Assembly: GCF_005222675.1 (NCBI RefSeq)
Contig: NZ_STGE01000074.1
Span: forward strand, 1 to 64,000
Direction: 5' to 3'
DNA length: 64,000 bases
Origin: Mycolicibacterium sp. CR10
Lineage (GTDB): Bacteria > Actinomycetota > Actinomycetes > Mycobacteriales > Mycobacteriaceae
Position 1 is the first letter of the stretch. Every line of letters begins with the position of its first letter. This document shows, piece by piece, positions 35,457 through 43,851 of this stretch. The notes beneath the pieces were generated by a model that was not told the DNA's origin, did not search any database, and was given only the letters and a program-made list of their open reading frames with translations. A program made the position numbers and the translations under genes.

Positions 35457-37301
35457 TCAGAGGGTCGGCGGACCCGGCTGCAGCAGTCGGCGCACCGCGC
35501 GCAGCGGTGACCACCGCGTCGAGGTGCCCGGAGGTCGGCGGACCGCGTACGGCCATGGCTGGTTGCGTTCCGGGATCGATTCGGTGCGAACATATTTGAG
35601 CTGTGCGCGCAGGTGCGCCCGCAGGTCGTGAAGGTCGGGATCGGGCCAGCGGTTGACCGCCTCGACCGGGTCGACGGTTAGGTCGTAGAGCTCCCACTGA
35701 TCGTCGAGCGGGTCGCGGCGGTACATCGGTCCGCCCATCCCGTCGGCGGCGAGATGGCGCACCCCGGGCTCTGTCCAGGTGCCCGGGTCGTCGAATGACC
35801 GCACCAGCTTCCACAGGTGTCCGGCGGCGCCCGGGGCGTCGTCGTCGTCGACCTGCACGACAAGCCCCTCGAAGTTGGCTGCGGTGTGGGCCGGGATCCG
35901 GATCCGCAGCGGGGCAGGTGGATTCGACGTCAACCTGAGTGCCCGTGCGGCCCCCGACGCTCCGGTGTCGCCCTCGAGCACGTTGTCGCGCGTCATCAGG
36001 TACACCGGCCGTCCGTCGTCGGCCGGTGCGCCGTCGACGACCGGCATGAGGTCCCGTCCCGGGAATGGGTGCACCTCGGAGAACGACCCGGCCAGTGTGG
36101 TCGCGACGGCATCGATGTCGACGCCGGCCGCCGACAGCAGAGTCGGGACGAGGTCGACGTGCGAGGTCGGCGCCGTCACGGTGCGCGCCGGAGTCGCCTC
36201 GCGACCCACTCGGGCGATGACGAATGGAACGTGGGTCGCCTCGTCGTACAGGTTGAACCACTTCTGGTGCAGCCCACCATGGGCACCGAGCAGGTCGCCG
36301 TGGTCGGAGGTGCGCACCAGGACGGTGTCATCGGGCCCGTCGGCGGATCCGCCCTCGGTGACGGCGCGGCGCACCCGGTCGATCGGGGTGTCGACCTCGG
36401 CGTGCAACCGGTAGTACAGGTCTCGGTACTGCTGGGCGTTTCGCCGATACGTCCGTTCGATGGCCTGCGCGGGCCCATAGCCCGAGTAGTAGGCCTCGCG
36501 GAACGCGATCTGCGCGGCCGGCTTGGTGGACAGGTCCTCGTCCGCGGTGGGTGCGGGCGGGATCCGTGGCGGGTCGAGACGGGACGGTTTCAGCGGGTTG
36601 CGCCGCGCCCAGGCCGGGAACAGCACGATGTCGTGCGGGTTGACGAAACTGGCCACCAGTAGGAATGGGCGTAGGGCGGCGGGATCTCCCGCGCGCCGCC
36701 GTGCGTATCGGTCTTTCAGCCATGCGACGATGCGGTCGGCGATCAGCGGGTCGCGGCGGATTCCGGCGTTGGAGAGTTTCGCGCCGTGTGGTTCCGGGCC
36801 CACCCATCCCGAGAAGCCATACGGTGCAAGCGGATCGGCGTCGAGGTAGCGCTGTACCGCGCCGGCATCGATCACCCCGCGGTTGTCATTGGTGTCCAAC
36901 GACTCTCCGGTGGCCGGATCGATCAGGTCGGCGTGGGAGATGTGCCATTTTCCGTCGTAGTGGGTGTCGTAACCCGCGGCGCGAAACCAGTTGCCGAGTG
37001 TGGGGACCTCGCCGCGGCGAAGCCAGCGCAGTCGCGAGTCGTCGTGGGCCTTGCCGATGCCGTCGGTCTGGGTGACGCCGTGCAGATCGGGGTACTGTCC
37101 CGTAAAGATCGTCGGGCGGCTGGGCACGCACGCCAGGGATCCGGTGTAATGGCGAACGAAAGAGACACCGTGTTCGTCGAACCATCTTCTGCCGCTCAGG
37201 GTTTCGGCACGCCACCTGCTGGTCTGTGCGGTCTCGTAGGGCGGTGCCGCGCGTTCCTCGTCGGTCATCACGATGACGATGTCGGGATGGTCGGCGGTCA
37301 T
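35457..37301 (-). CDS. Type I sulfatase (formylglycine-dependent)
   Basis: A 614-residue alkaline-phosphatase-fold sulfatase. The modification motif is CVPSR with Cys58, which a formylglycine-generating enzyme must convert. The metal-binding IVIVMTDEERA replaces the more common DDxR. HDD and KWHISH are present in the first third, and TSDHGDLLGAHGG carries the later metal residues. No signal peptide is seen, so it is probably cytoplasmic. It is last in a set with the SRPBCC gene, whose stop overlaps its ATG by 4 bases. The substrate could be an organic sulfate feeding the local catabolic genes. Confidence 0.88.
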   Translation of the reverse strand: MTADHPDIVIVMTDEERAAPPYETAQTSRWRAETLSGRRWFDEHGVSFVRHYTGSLACVPSRPTIFTGQYPDLHGVTQTDGIGKAHDDSRLRWLRRGEVPTLGNWFRAAGYDTHYDGKWHISHADLIDPATGESLDTNDNRGVIDAGAVQRYLDADPLAPYGFSGWVGPEPHGAKLSNAGIRRDPLIADRIVAWLKDRYARRRAGDPAALRPFLLVASFVNPHDIVLFPAWARRNPLKPSRLDPPRIPPAPTADEDLSTKPAAQIAFREAYYSGYGPAQAIERTYRRNAQQYRDLYYRLHAEVDTPIDRVRRAVTEGGSADGPDDTVLVRTSDHGDLLGAHGGLHQKWFNLYDEATHVPFVIARVGREATPARTVTAPTSHVDLVPTLLSAAGVDIDAVATTLAGSFSEVHPFPGRDLMPVVDGAPADDGRPVYLMTRDNVLEGDTGASGAARALRLTSNPPAPLRIRIPAHTAANFEGLVVQVDDDDAPGAAGHLWKLVRSFDDPGTWTEPGVRHLAADGMGGPMYRRDPLDDQWELYDLTVDPVEAVNRWPDPDLHDLRAHLRAQLKYVRTESIPERNQPWPYAVRRPPGTSTRWSPLRAVRRLLQPGPPTL

Positions 37302-37744
37302 GTCTTCTCCTCACAGTGCTTGGCCAGCGACTCCAGTAGCGCGTCCGAGCGCCTCGCCACCAGTCGCGCGCCGAGTCGGTCGACGATCGGGCGCAGCAGG
37401 CGGGCTTTCATCCGGGCGGTGCTGGTGAGCGTCACGGTAGTCCGGCCCTCGCTGTCGGGCTGCAGATTCCACCGGTTCGACGCGGACATCGACGGGGGAA
37501 CGCCGGCGATGTCGTAGGCCAGAAGTCGCGGCGGGGCGAACGCGGTGATGGTCTCGACGAACGTGTCCCTGCCCGCCTGCACACGCCGGGTCAGGCCCAA
37601 GGGGTCCGCGTCTTCTCCGCTGTTGAGCACGCACGAGTGATCGACTCCGTCGGCCCACGCGCTGAGGGCGCCGAAGTCGGACAGGACCTCCCAGATCTCC
37701 TCGGGTGCGGCGGCTATCGTGCGGGAACGGCTGACGTCGGCCAT
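37298..37744 (-). CDS. SRPBCC (START-like) ligand-binding protein
   Basis: A 148-residue polyketide-cyclase/START-like protein: SRSRTIAAAPEEIWEVLSDFGALSAW is the usual first strand and helices, and the C-terminal helix ends LLESLAKHCEEKT. It probably binds a hydrophobic ligand. ATG 37744 fits the family start. It is translationally coupled to the sulfatase (ATGA overlap) and lies 37 bases after the TetR gene, so all three may be one transcript. Confidence 0.8.
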   Translation of the reverse strand: MADVSRSRTIAAAPEEIWEVLSDFGALSAWADGVDHSCVLNSGEDADPLGLTRRVQAGRDTFVETITAFAPPRLLAYDIAGVPPSMSASNRWNLQPDSEGRTTVTLTSTARMKARLLRPIVDRLGARLVARRSDALLESLAKHCEEKT

Positions 37745-37781
37745 CAGCTCATCCAACTCTGCGGGGCGCCGGCCCGCCAGG

Positions 37782-38390
37782 TCAGGTGGCGCGAACGCCG
37801 CCGATGACGGTGCGGGTGATCGACTCGGCGCGTTCGGGCGCAAACGACCGCCCCTCGCTCAGGATGGCGTAGACCACGCCGCCGACGATGGCGTCTGCGG
37901 CCACCCGGGCCGCCGCCGCGTCGACCCCCTCGGTGGCCAGTCGGTTCATCACCGTCTCGTGCAGGGGGGCGCTGAAGCCGGCGTGCAGTCGGGCCTTGGT
38001 GTCCGGGTGTTCCATCCCGGCGGTGGTCAGGATGCGCAACATGGCGTGGCCGCGTGCTGTCGTCAGCGTCGTGGCGAGGTTGACCGCCCACCTGCTGACG
38101 TCGGCGGTGACGTCGTCGGTCTGTCTGATGGGCCGCAGGATGTTGTCGGCGTCCTCCAGGATGACGTCCGCGGCGAGAGCGTGCCTGCTGGGCCACCAGC
38201 GGTAGATCGTCTGCTTTCCGACGCCGGCGCGGGCGGCGACGGCCTCGATGCTGAGCTTGTCGAAACCCCGGTCGAGCAGCAGTTCCCTGGTGGCGCTGAC
38301 GATGGCCGTGCGCGACCTCTCGCTGCGCCGACGCGGCGCAGTGGTCTCGGTGGCCATCGGAGGGCCCCCCGGCTTTACACGTTGGGGCAT
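37782..38390 (-). CDS. TetR-family regulator of the epimerase/acyl-CoA dehydrogenase operon
   Basis: A 202-residue TetR protein; the helix-turn-helix region is RTAIVSATRELLLDRGFDKLSIEAVAARAGVGKQTIYRWWPSR in type, with a TetR_C ligand domain of the kind that follows YRWWPS motifs. ATG 38390 has CAGACT 7 bases upstream (38398-38403), suggesting a leaderless start; ATG 38357 is an alternative. A perfect palindrome at 38411 lies between it and the divergent operon, the expected target for autoregulation and repression. Confidence 0.85.
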   Translation of the reverse strand: MPQRVKPGGPPMATETTAPRRRSERSRTAIVSATRELLLDRGFDKLSIEAVAARAGVGKQTIYRWWPSRHALAADVILEDADNILRPIRQTDDVTADVSRWAVNLATTLTTARGHAMLRILTTAGMEHPDTKARLHAGFSAPLHETVMNRLATEGVDAAAARVAADAIVGGVVYAILSEGRSFAPERAESITRTVIGGVRAT

Positions 38391-38410
38391 CGCCCGTAGT
38401 CTGCCACAAG

Positions 38411-38429
38411 ACGAGACGTTGCGTCTCGT
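38411..38429. promoter_or_regulatory. TetR operator (ACGAGACG-TTG-CGTCTCGT)
   Basis: A perfect 8+3+8 inverted repeat in the divergent gap between the TetR gene (start 38390) and the epimerase operon (start 38466, or 38439). It lies around -20 to -40 relative to the TetR start. Its form, short GAGACG half-sites around a 3-base centre, is typical of TetR operators. Confidence 0.75.
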
Positions 38430-38465
38430 AGAACTGCCGTGGAGGACGAATCGGGTGACCTGCTG

Positions 38466-39482
38466 ATGGCGCGAACGAAGCTGGTGATCGGGGCCAGCGG
38501 CTTTCTCGGGTCCCATGTCACCAAGCAACTCGTGGCGCGGGGCGAGGACGTTCGCGTGATGATCCGCTCCACCAGTTCGACGCAGGGCATCGACGGTCTG
38601 CCCGTCGACATCCACTACGGCGACATCTTCGACACGGATGCGGTGCGGGCCGCGATGCAGGGGTGCGACGTCGTCTACTACTGCGTGGTCGACGCACGGG
38701 CATGGCTGCGTGACCCCGGCCCGCTGTGGCGGACGAATGTCGAGGGTCTGCGCAACGTCCTCGACGTGGCGGTGGACGCTGATCTCTACCGCTTCGTCTT
38801 CACCAGTTCGATCGGCACCATCGGTCGCTCGCCCGACGGTCTGGCCGACGAGGACACCGCCCACAACTGGCTCGACGTCGGCGGCGACTACATCCGGTCG
38901 CGCGTGGCCGCCGAGGATCTGGTGGTTCGCTACTCCACCGAGAAGGGTCTACCCGGGGTGGCGATGTGTGTGGCGAACACCTTCGGGCCCGGCGACTGGT
39001 TGCCCACTCCCCACGGCGGAATGCTGGCTGCCGCGGTACGCGGCAAGCTGCCGTTCTACATCGACGGCTACGACGCCGAAGTGGTCGGCATCGAGGATGC
39101 GGCCCTGGCGATGATCCTCGCGGGAGAGCATGGACGCAGCGGCGAACGCTACATCGTCTCGGAGCGCTTCATGAGTACCCGAGAGGTGCACGACATCGCT
39201 TGCCAGGCAGTCGGTGTTGACCCACCGATGTGGCGGGTCCCCATTCGGGCGTTGTCCGCGGCCGGTCACGTCGCCAGCTTCATCTCCCGACTACGAGGGA
39301 AGGACACCACGCTGACGCCGTCGAACGTCCGCCTGATGCACATCATGACGCCGCTCGACCATTCCAAGGCCGTCCGTGAGCTCGGATGGCATCCACGGCC
39401 GACGCAGGAGGCGATCGTGGCAGCCGCCCAGTTCTTCCGCGACGCCCGCCGCAGACCTGTGACAGTGGAGCAGCCGCGATGA
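38466..39482 (+). CDS. NAD-dependent epimerase/dehydratase (3beta-HSD-like extended SDR)
   Basis: A 338-residue extended SDR with the Rossmann motif IGASGFLGSHV directly after the start. The usual YxxxK becomes YIRSR, Arg in place of Lys, which is uncommon and may alter activity. Relatives include 3-beta-hydroxysteroid dehydrogenase-like and dihydroflavonol reductase-like enzymes. ATG 38466 places the Rossmann fold normally; GTG 38439 would add nine residues. It is the first gene of an operon running to 44663, and its stop overlaps the next start (ATGA). Confidence 0.83.
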   Translation: MARTKLVIGASGFLGSHVTKQLVARGEDVRVMIRSTSSTQGIDGLPVDIHYGDIFDTDAVRAAMQGCDVVYYCVVDARAWLRDPGPLWRTNVEGLRNVLDVAVDADLYRFVFTSSIGTIGRSPDGLADEDTAHNWLDVGGDYIRSRVAAEDLVVRYSTEKGLPGVAMCVANTFGPGDWLPTPHGGMLAAAVRGKLPFYIDGYDAEVVGIEDAALAMILAGEHGRSGERYIVSERFMSTREVHDIACQAVGVDPPMWRVPIRALSAAGHVASFISRLRGKDTTLTPSNVRLMHIMTPLDHSKAVRELGWHPRPTQEAIVAAAQFFRDARRRPVTVEQPR

Positions 39483-41710
39483 CGATCGGACTCATGCCCG
39501 AGCAGCTGCAGCTGGCCGACGCCGTGGCGCAGTTCGCCGCCAGGCACGCGCCGATAGAGAAGACGCGCAAGACGTTCGACGGACTCGCTGCCGGTGATCT
39601 GCCGCAGTGGTGGGACGACTTCGTCCTCAACGGCTTTCACGCGGTGCACCTGCCCGAGGAGATCGGCGGGCAGGGCGGCACCCTGATCGACACGGCGTGT
39701 GTGCTGGAGGCGGCAGCGACGGCGCTTCTGCCCGGTCCGGTGTTACCCACGGTCACAGCGGGGGCAATCGCATCACTGGCCGACGACACACCGTCTGCGC
39801 AAACGTTGTTGAGGCGGCTCGCCCACGGTGCGGCCGCTGCGGTGGTGACGTCCGCGGACCACCCGCTGCGCGCGGAGCGCTCCGCCGACGGCTGGACGGT
39901 GAGCGGCACCTCGGAGGCCACGCCGGGGGTGTGTTGCGCGCAGGTGATCCTGGTGGCCGCGCGCACCGCCGACGCCACGGTGTGGTTCGCTCTCGATCCG
40001 TCGGGTGCCGGGGTGGCCATCGACGTGCTCAACAGCACCGACAAGACGACCGATGTCGGTGTGCTCCGGCTCGATGATCATGTCCTGCAGCAGCATTCGA
40101 TCCTGACCGGGATCGACGACGAGCGGGCTCAGAGTCTGGCGGTGGCACTGACCGCCAGTGCCGCTTCGGGCACCATCCGCTGGTGTGTCGAGGCGGTCAC
40201 CGCGCACCTGCGCACCCGGGAGCAGTTCGGCAAGCCGATCGGCACGTTCCAGGCTCTGCAACACCAGGCGGCGATGCTACTGGTGAACAGCGAGCTGGCG
40301 ACCTCGGCAGCGTGGGACGCGGTGAGGGCGGTGTCCGAAGATGCGGTGCAGAGCCGCATCGCCTCCGCGGGTGCCGCGTTGATGGCGGTCGCTCCCGCCC
40401 CGGAGCTCGTCCTCGACGCGCTGACCATGTTCGGCGCCATCGGCTACACGTGGGAACACGATCTACATCTCTACTGGCGCAAGGCGACCAGCCTGGCCGC
40501 GTCGATCGGTCCCGCCGGACGGTACGCGGCGGCTCTCGGTGAGCTGACCCGGACCCAAAGCCGGGACGTGTCAGTGAAACTGGGAGACCACGATGCCGAG
40601 TTCCGCCAGGGCGTGGCCGCGGTGCTCGATGAGGCACAGACGCTGCGCAACGACAGGCCGGGTCGGCAGGCCGATTACGAGAACCTCGCCCGGGGGCCGC
40701 AGCGCACGTTGATCGCGGACTCCGGCCTGATCGCGCCGCACTGGCCGCGGCCGTGGGGGGTCAATGCCACGCAGCTGCAGCAGCTCATCATCGACGAGGA
40801 GTTCGCGCGCCGGGCCGATCTCGTTCGGCCGACCCTCAGCATCGCCGAATGGATCCTCCCGACGCTGATCAGTTCGGCACCCGAGGACCTCCAGCAGCGG
40901 TTTATCCCGCCGACACAGCGCGGCGAACTCGGCTGGTGCCAGCTGTTCAGTGAGCCGGGCGCCGGGTCCGACCTCGCCTCGCTGACGACCCGGGCGACCA
41001 AGGTCGAGGGCGGGTGGCGAATCAACGGCCACAAGATCTGGACGTCCTCGGCCCATACCGCCGACTACGGCGCGCTGCTGGCACGCACCGACCCCGACGT
41101 CGCCAAGCACCGCGGGCTCGGCTACTTCATCGTGGACATGCAATCTGAGGGCATCGAGCTGCAGCCCATTCGGCAGGCGACTGGTGAATCCCACTTCAAC
41201 GAGGTGTTCCTCACCGATGTCTTCGTTCCCGACGAGCTGTTGATGGGCGGGCCCACCGACGGGTGGAGTCTCGCGATCGCGACGATGGCGCAGGAGCGCG
41301 TCGCCATCAGCGGATACGTCAACTTCGACCGCGCCAGCATTCTGCGCGGGCTGGCCAATGGCGAAGGGCCCGACCACAGCAGGGTGATATCGGCGCTCGG
41401 TGAAGCCGACGCCTACGCCAACGCGATCAAGGTGCTGGCGGTGCGCGAGGTGATCCGGTTGCTCGACGGGCAGGCGGCTGGCCCGGCGTCGAGCATCGCC
41501 AAGGTCGCGATGAACGTGATGCTGCGCCGAACCTTCAAGGCCACTCTCGAGCTGACCGCACCCGCGGCCCTCGTCGAGGACCCGGTGCCGCCTCTGCCGG
41601 CGATTATCGAGCCGTACTTCCACCTGCCGGCCGAACTGATCGGCGGAGGAACCAAGGAGATCCAGCTCAACATCATCGCGCAGATGATTCTCGGGCTGCC
41701 CCGCACGTGA
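39479..41710 (+). CDS. Two-domain (fused) acyl-CoA dehydrogenase, FadE34-like
   Basis: A 743-residue protein with two acyl-CoA dehydrogenase units. The first (about 1-370) has REQFGKPIGTFQALQHQ. The second (about 375-743) has the FAD/substrate loop WCQLFSEPGAGSDLASL, INGHKIWTSSAHTADY and the C-terminal GGTKEIQLNIIAQMILG. This length matches FadE34/ChsE3 of M. tuberculosis, where fusion replaces the alpha2beta2 heterotetramer and one active site remains per chain. It probably oxidises a bulky, steroid- or terpenoid-like side-chain acyl-CoA. Coupled to the epimerase gene; the thiolase-like gene follows after 30 bases. Confidence 0.88.
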   Translation: MTIGLMPEQLQLADAVAQFAARHAPIEKTRKTFDGLAAGDLPQWWDDFVLNGFHAVHLPEEIGGQGGTLIDTACVLEAAATALLPGPVLPTVTAGAIASLADDTPSAQTLLRRLAHGAAAAVVTSADHPLRAERSADGWTVSGTSEATPGVCCAQVILVAARTADATVWFALDPSGAGVAIDVLNSTDKTTDVGVLRLDDHVLQQHSILTGIDDERAQSLAVALTASAASGTIRWCVEAVTAHLRTREQFGKPIGTFQALQHQAAMLLVNSELATSAAWDAVRAVSEDAVQSRIASAGAALMAVAPAPELVLDALTMFGAIGYTWEHDLHLYWRKATSLAASIGPAGRYAAALGELTRTQSRDVSVKLGDHDAEFRQGVAAVLDEAQTLRNDRPGRQADYENLARGPQRTLIADSGLIAPHWPRPWGVNATQLQQLIIDEEFARRADLVRPTLSIAEWILPTLISSAPEDLQQRFIPPTQRGELGWCQLFSEPGAGSDLASLTTRATKVEGGWRINGHKIWTSSAHTADYGALLARTDPDVAKHRGLGYFIVDMQSEGIELQPIRQATGESHFNEVFLTDVFVPDELLMGGPTDGWSLAIATMAQERVAISGYVNFDRASILRGLANGEGPDHSRVISALGEADAYANAIKVLAVREVIRLLDGQAAGPASSIAKVAMNVMLRRTFKATLELTAPAALVEDPVPPLPAIIEPYFHLPAELIGGGTKEIQLNIIAQMILGLPRT

Positions 41711-41740
41711 CGCGGGTTCCACCAACGAAGGCGAGTGCAC

Positions 41741-42949
41741 ATGGGATTGCGCGGTGAGGCCGCGATCGTCGGCTACGTGGAGTTACCCCCGGAACGGTTG
41801 AACAAGGCGACACCGGCACCGTTCACGCTGGAGCAGTGGGCCGAACTCGGCGCGGCTGCGCTCGAGGATGCGGGCCTACCCGGCGAGTCTGTGGACGGAA
41901 TCGTCACCACCCACCTGGGCGAGTCGGAGATCTTCGTCCCGTCGACCGTCGCCGAATACCTCGGTGTTCGAGCGGGTTTCGCCGAGATCGTGGATCTCGG
42001 CGGGGCCAGCGCGGTCGGCATGGTGTGGCGGGCCGCGGCCGCGATCGAGCTCGGCATCTGCGACGTGGTGCTGTGTGCGATTCCGGCCCGGTACATCACA
42101 CCGACGTCGGAGAAGAAGCCCAGGCCGCTCGTCGACGCGATGTTCTTCGGTGCGTCGAGCAACCAGTTCGGGTCCCCACAGGCGGAATTCGAGATCCCCT
42201 ACGGAAACCTCGGCCAGAACGGCCCGTACGGTCAGGTCGCCCAGCGGTATGCCTCGGTATACGGCTACGACGAGCGCGCCATGGCCAAGATCGTGGTAGA
42301 TCAGCGGTTCAACGCCAACCACACCGAAGGGGCGATCTGGAAGGACAAGCCGCTGACCATCGAGGAGGTGTTGGCGAGCCCGGTGATCGCCGACCCGCTG
42401 CACATGCTCGAGATCGTAATGCCGTGCGTGGGTGGTGCCGCGGTGGTGGTGGCCAGCGCCGAGGTGGCGGCACGGGCGGCGAACCGGCCGGTGTGGATCA
42501 AGGGCTTCGGCGAGCAGGTCCCCTACAAGACCCCGACGTATGCAGAAGATCTGCTGGATACGCCCATCATTCGCGCCGCCGAGACCGCGTTCGCGATGTC
42601 GGGCCTGACCCGTCAACAGATGGACATGGTGTCGATCTACGACTGCTACACGATCACCGTGTTGTTGTCTCTCGAGGATGCAGGCTTCTGCGAGAAGGGC
42701 AAGGGCATGGAGTTCGTCTCGGAACACGATCTGACGTTCCGGGGGGACTTCCCGCTCAACACCGCCGGCGGCCAGCTCGGTTTCGGCCAAGCCGCCAACG
42801 CGGGTGGGATGCACCATGTCTGCGACGCAACTCGGCAGATCATGGGGCGCGCCGCTGCCGCGCAGGTGTCCGACTGTAACCGGGCGTTCGTCTCTGGCAA
42901 CGGCGGAATCCTCTCCGAGCAGACGACCCTTGTCCTGGAAGGGGATTGA
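41741..42949 (+). CDS. Thiolase-fold lipid-transfer protein (Ltp2-like) lacking the nucleophilic Cys
   Basis: A 402-residue thiolase-superfamily protein. The segment that carries the thiolase nucleophile reads LGGASAVGMVW, without Cys, so it cannot act by the normal Claisen route. The C-terminal regions SIYDCYTITVLLSLEDAGF and NTAGGQLGFGQAANAGGMHHV resemble Ltp2/SCPx-type proteins. In actinobacterial sterol catabolism Ltp2 is a retro-aldolase that needs a DUF35 partner, and a DUF35 gene follows directly. Retro-aldol cleavage of a beta-hydroxyacyl-CoA is therefore a reasonable guess. AAGGCGAG precedes ATG 41741. Confidence 0.85.
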   Translation: MGLRGEAAIVGYVELPPERLNKATPAPFTLEQWAELGAAALEDAGLPGESVDGIVTTHLGESEIFVPSTVAEYLGVRAGFAEIVDLGGASAVGMVWRAAAAIELGICDVVLCAIPARYITPTSEKKPRPLVDAMFFGASSNQFGSPQAEFEIPYGNLGQNGPYGQVAQRYASVYGYDERAMAKIVVDQRFNANHTEGAIWKDKPLTIEEVLASPVIADPLHMLEIVMPCVGGAAVVVASAEVAARAANRPVWIKGFGEQVPYKTPTYAEDLLDTPIIRAAETAFAMSGLTRQQMDMVSIYDCYTITVLLSLEDAGFCEKGKGMEFVSEHDLTFRGDFPLNTAGGQLGFGQAANAGGMHHVCDATRQIMGRAAAAQVSDCNRAFVSGNGGILSEQTTLVLEGD

Positions 42950-42951
42950 CC

Positions 42952-43374
42952 ATGACCAGCGCGATGTTCCAGCGACCGATGCCGGTCAAGACCCCCACTT
43001 CCGCGCCGTTCTGGGATGCGCTCGCCGAGCATCGCGTGGCCATCCAGTACTCGCCGTCATCGCAGTCCTACGTCTTCTACCCGCGGGTGCGCGCACCGAG
43101 GACGCTCGCCGATGACCTGGAATGGCGGGACATCTCGGGGATGGGCACGCTGTACTCGTTCACGGTGGCCCGGCGCCCGGTCGGCCCGCACTTCGCCGAC
43201 GCGGTGCCTCAGCTGCTGGCCATCGTCGAATGGGACGAGGGCCCCCGCTTCACCACGGAGCTCGTCAACGTCGCACCCGAGGACATCGTCATCGGCATGC
43301 GGGTCAAGCCGGTCTTCTGTGACTACCCCGATCACGACGTGACGATGCTGCGTTACGCGCCTGCGGACCGCTGA
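42952..43374 (+). CDS. DUF35 (OB-fold) protein without zinc-ribbon cysteines
   Basis: A 140-residue DUF35 protein. It has the N-terminal helix SAPFWDALAEHRVAIQY and the OB-fold GMGTLYSFTVARRPVGPHF. The zinc-ribbon positions, usually CxxC...CPxC, read YSPSSQSYVFYPRVRAP, so no metal site remains. DUF35 proteins bind to and activate Ltp2-type aldolases, thiolases and MaoC-like hydratases. The gene is 2 bases after the Ltp2-like gene, strongly suggesting a complex. Confidence 0.85.
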   Translation: MTSAMFQRPMPVKTPTSAPFWDALAEHRVAIQYSPSSQSYVFYPRVRAPRTLADDLEWRDISGMGTLYSFTVARRPVGPHFADAVPQLLAIVEWDEGPRFTTELVNVAPEDIVIGMRVKPVFCDYPDHDVTMLRYAPADR

Positions 43375-43437
43375 AGGCGTCGCCCGCAAGTCCGACGGCC
43401 CGCCGCGGATCGTGGTTCACCCGATTGGAGACTTCGC

Positions 43438-43851
43438 ATGACCGACCGATCCGACGTCCACGACATCAGCGATGCGCTGGTGCGCTACGCCACCGGCATC
43501 GACACCCGCGACTGGCCGCTGTTTCGCACCGTGTTCACCGACGACTGCGAACTCGACTACGGCGAGATCGGCGCCTGGCACGGTGTCGATGCCGTTGTCG
43601 AGTTCATGACGGTGGCGCATGAGATGGCCGGCCACACGATGCACCGGATCACCAACCAGGTCGTCTCGGTCGACGGGGACAGCGCCACCGCGCGTGCCTA
43701 TGTCGATGCCTTGATCATGTCGCAGGACAACAGGTCCGGCGTCAATGCGACCGGGTTCTACGACGACGAGTTCGTCCGCACCACCGACGGTTGGCGGCTG
43801 CGCCGGCGGCGTTTCACCACGGTACTGCTGAGGATGGTCGAAGCCGCATGA
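43438..43851 (+). CDS. SnoaL-like/NTF2-fold protein
   Basis: A 137-residue cone-fold protein of the SnoaL-like type (VHDISDALVRYATGIDTRDWPLFRTVFTDD in type). The family includes ketosteroid isomerases, dehydratases and small-molecule binding proteins. The Asp-rich turn (TDDCELDYGEIG), an inner His (HTMHRITN) and a closing FTTVLL strand are visible. GGAGACTT lies before ATG 43438. The role is uncertain, but it sits inside the operon and its stop overlaps the SDR start. Confidence 0.8.
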   Translation: MTDRSDVHDISDALVRYATGIDTRDWPLFRTVFTDDCELDYGEIGAWHGVDAVVEFMTVAHEMAGHTMHRITNQVVSVDGDSATARAYVDALIMSQDNRSGVNATGFYDDEFVRTTDGWRLRRRRFTTVLLRMVEAA

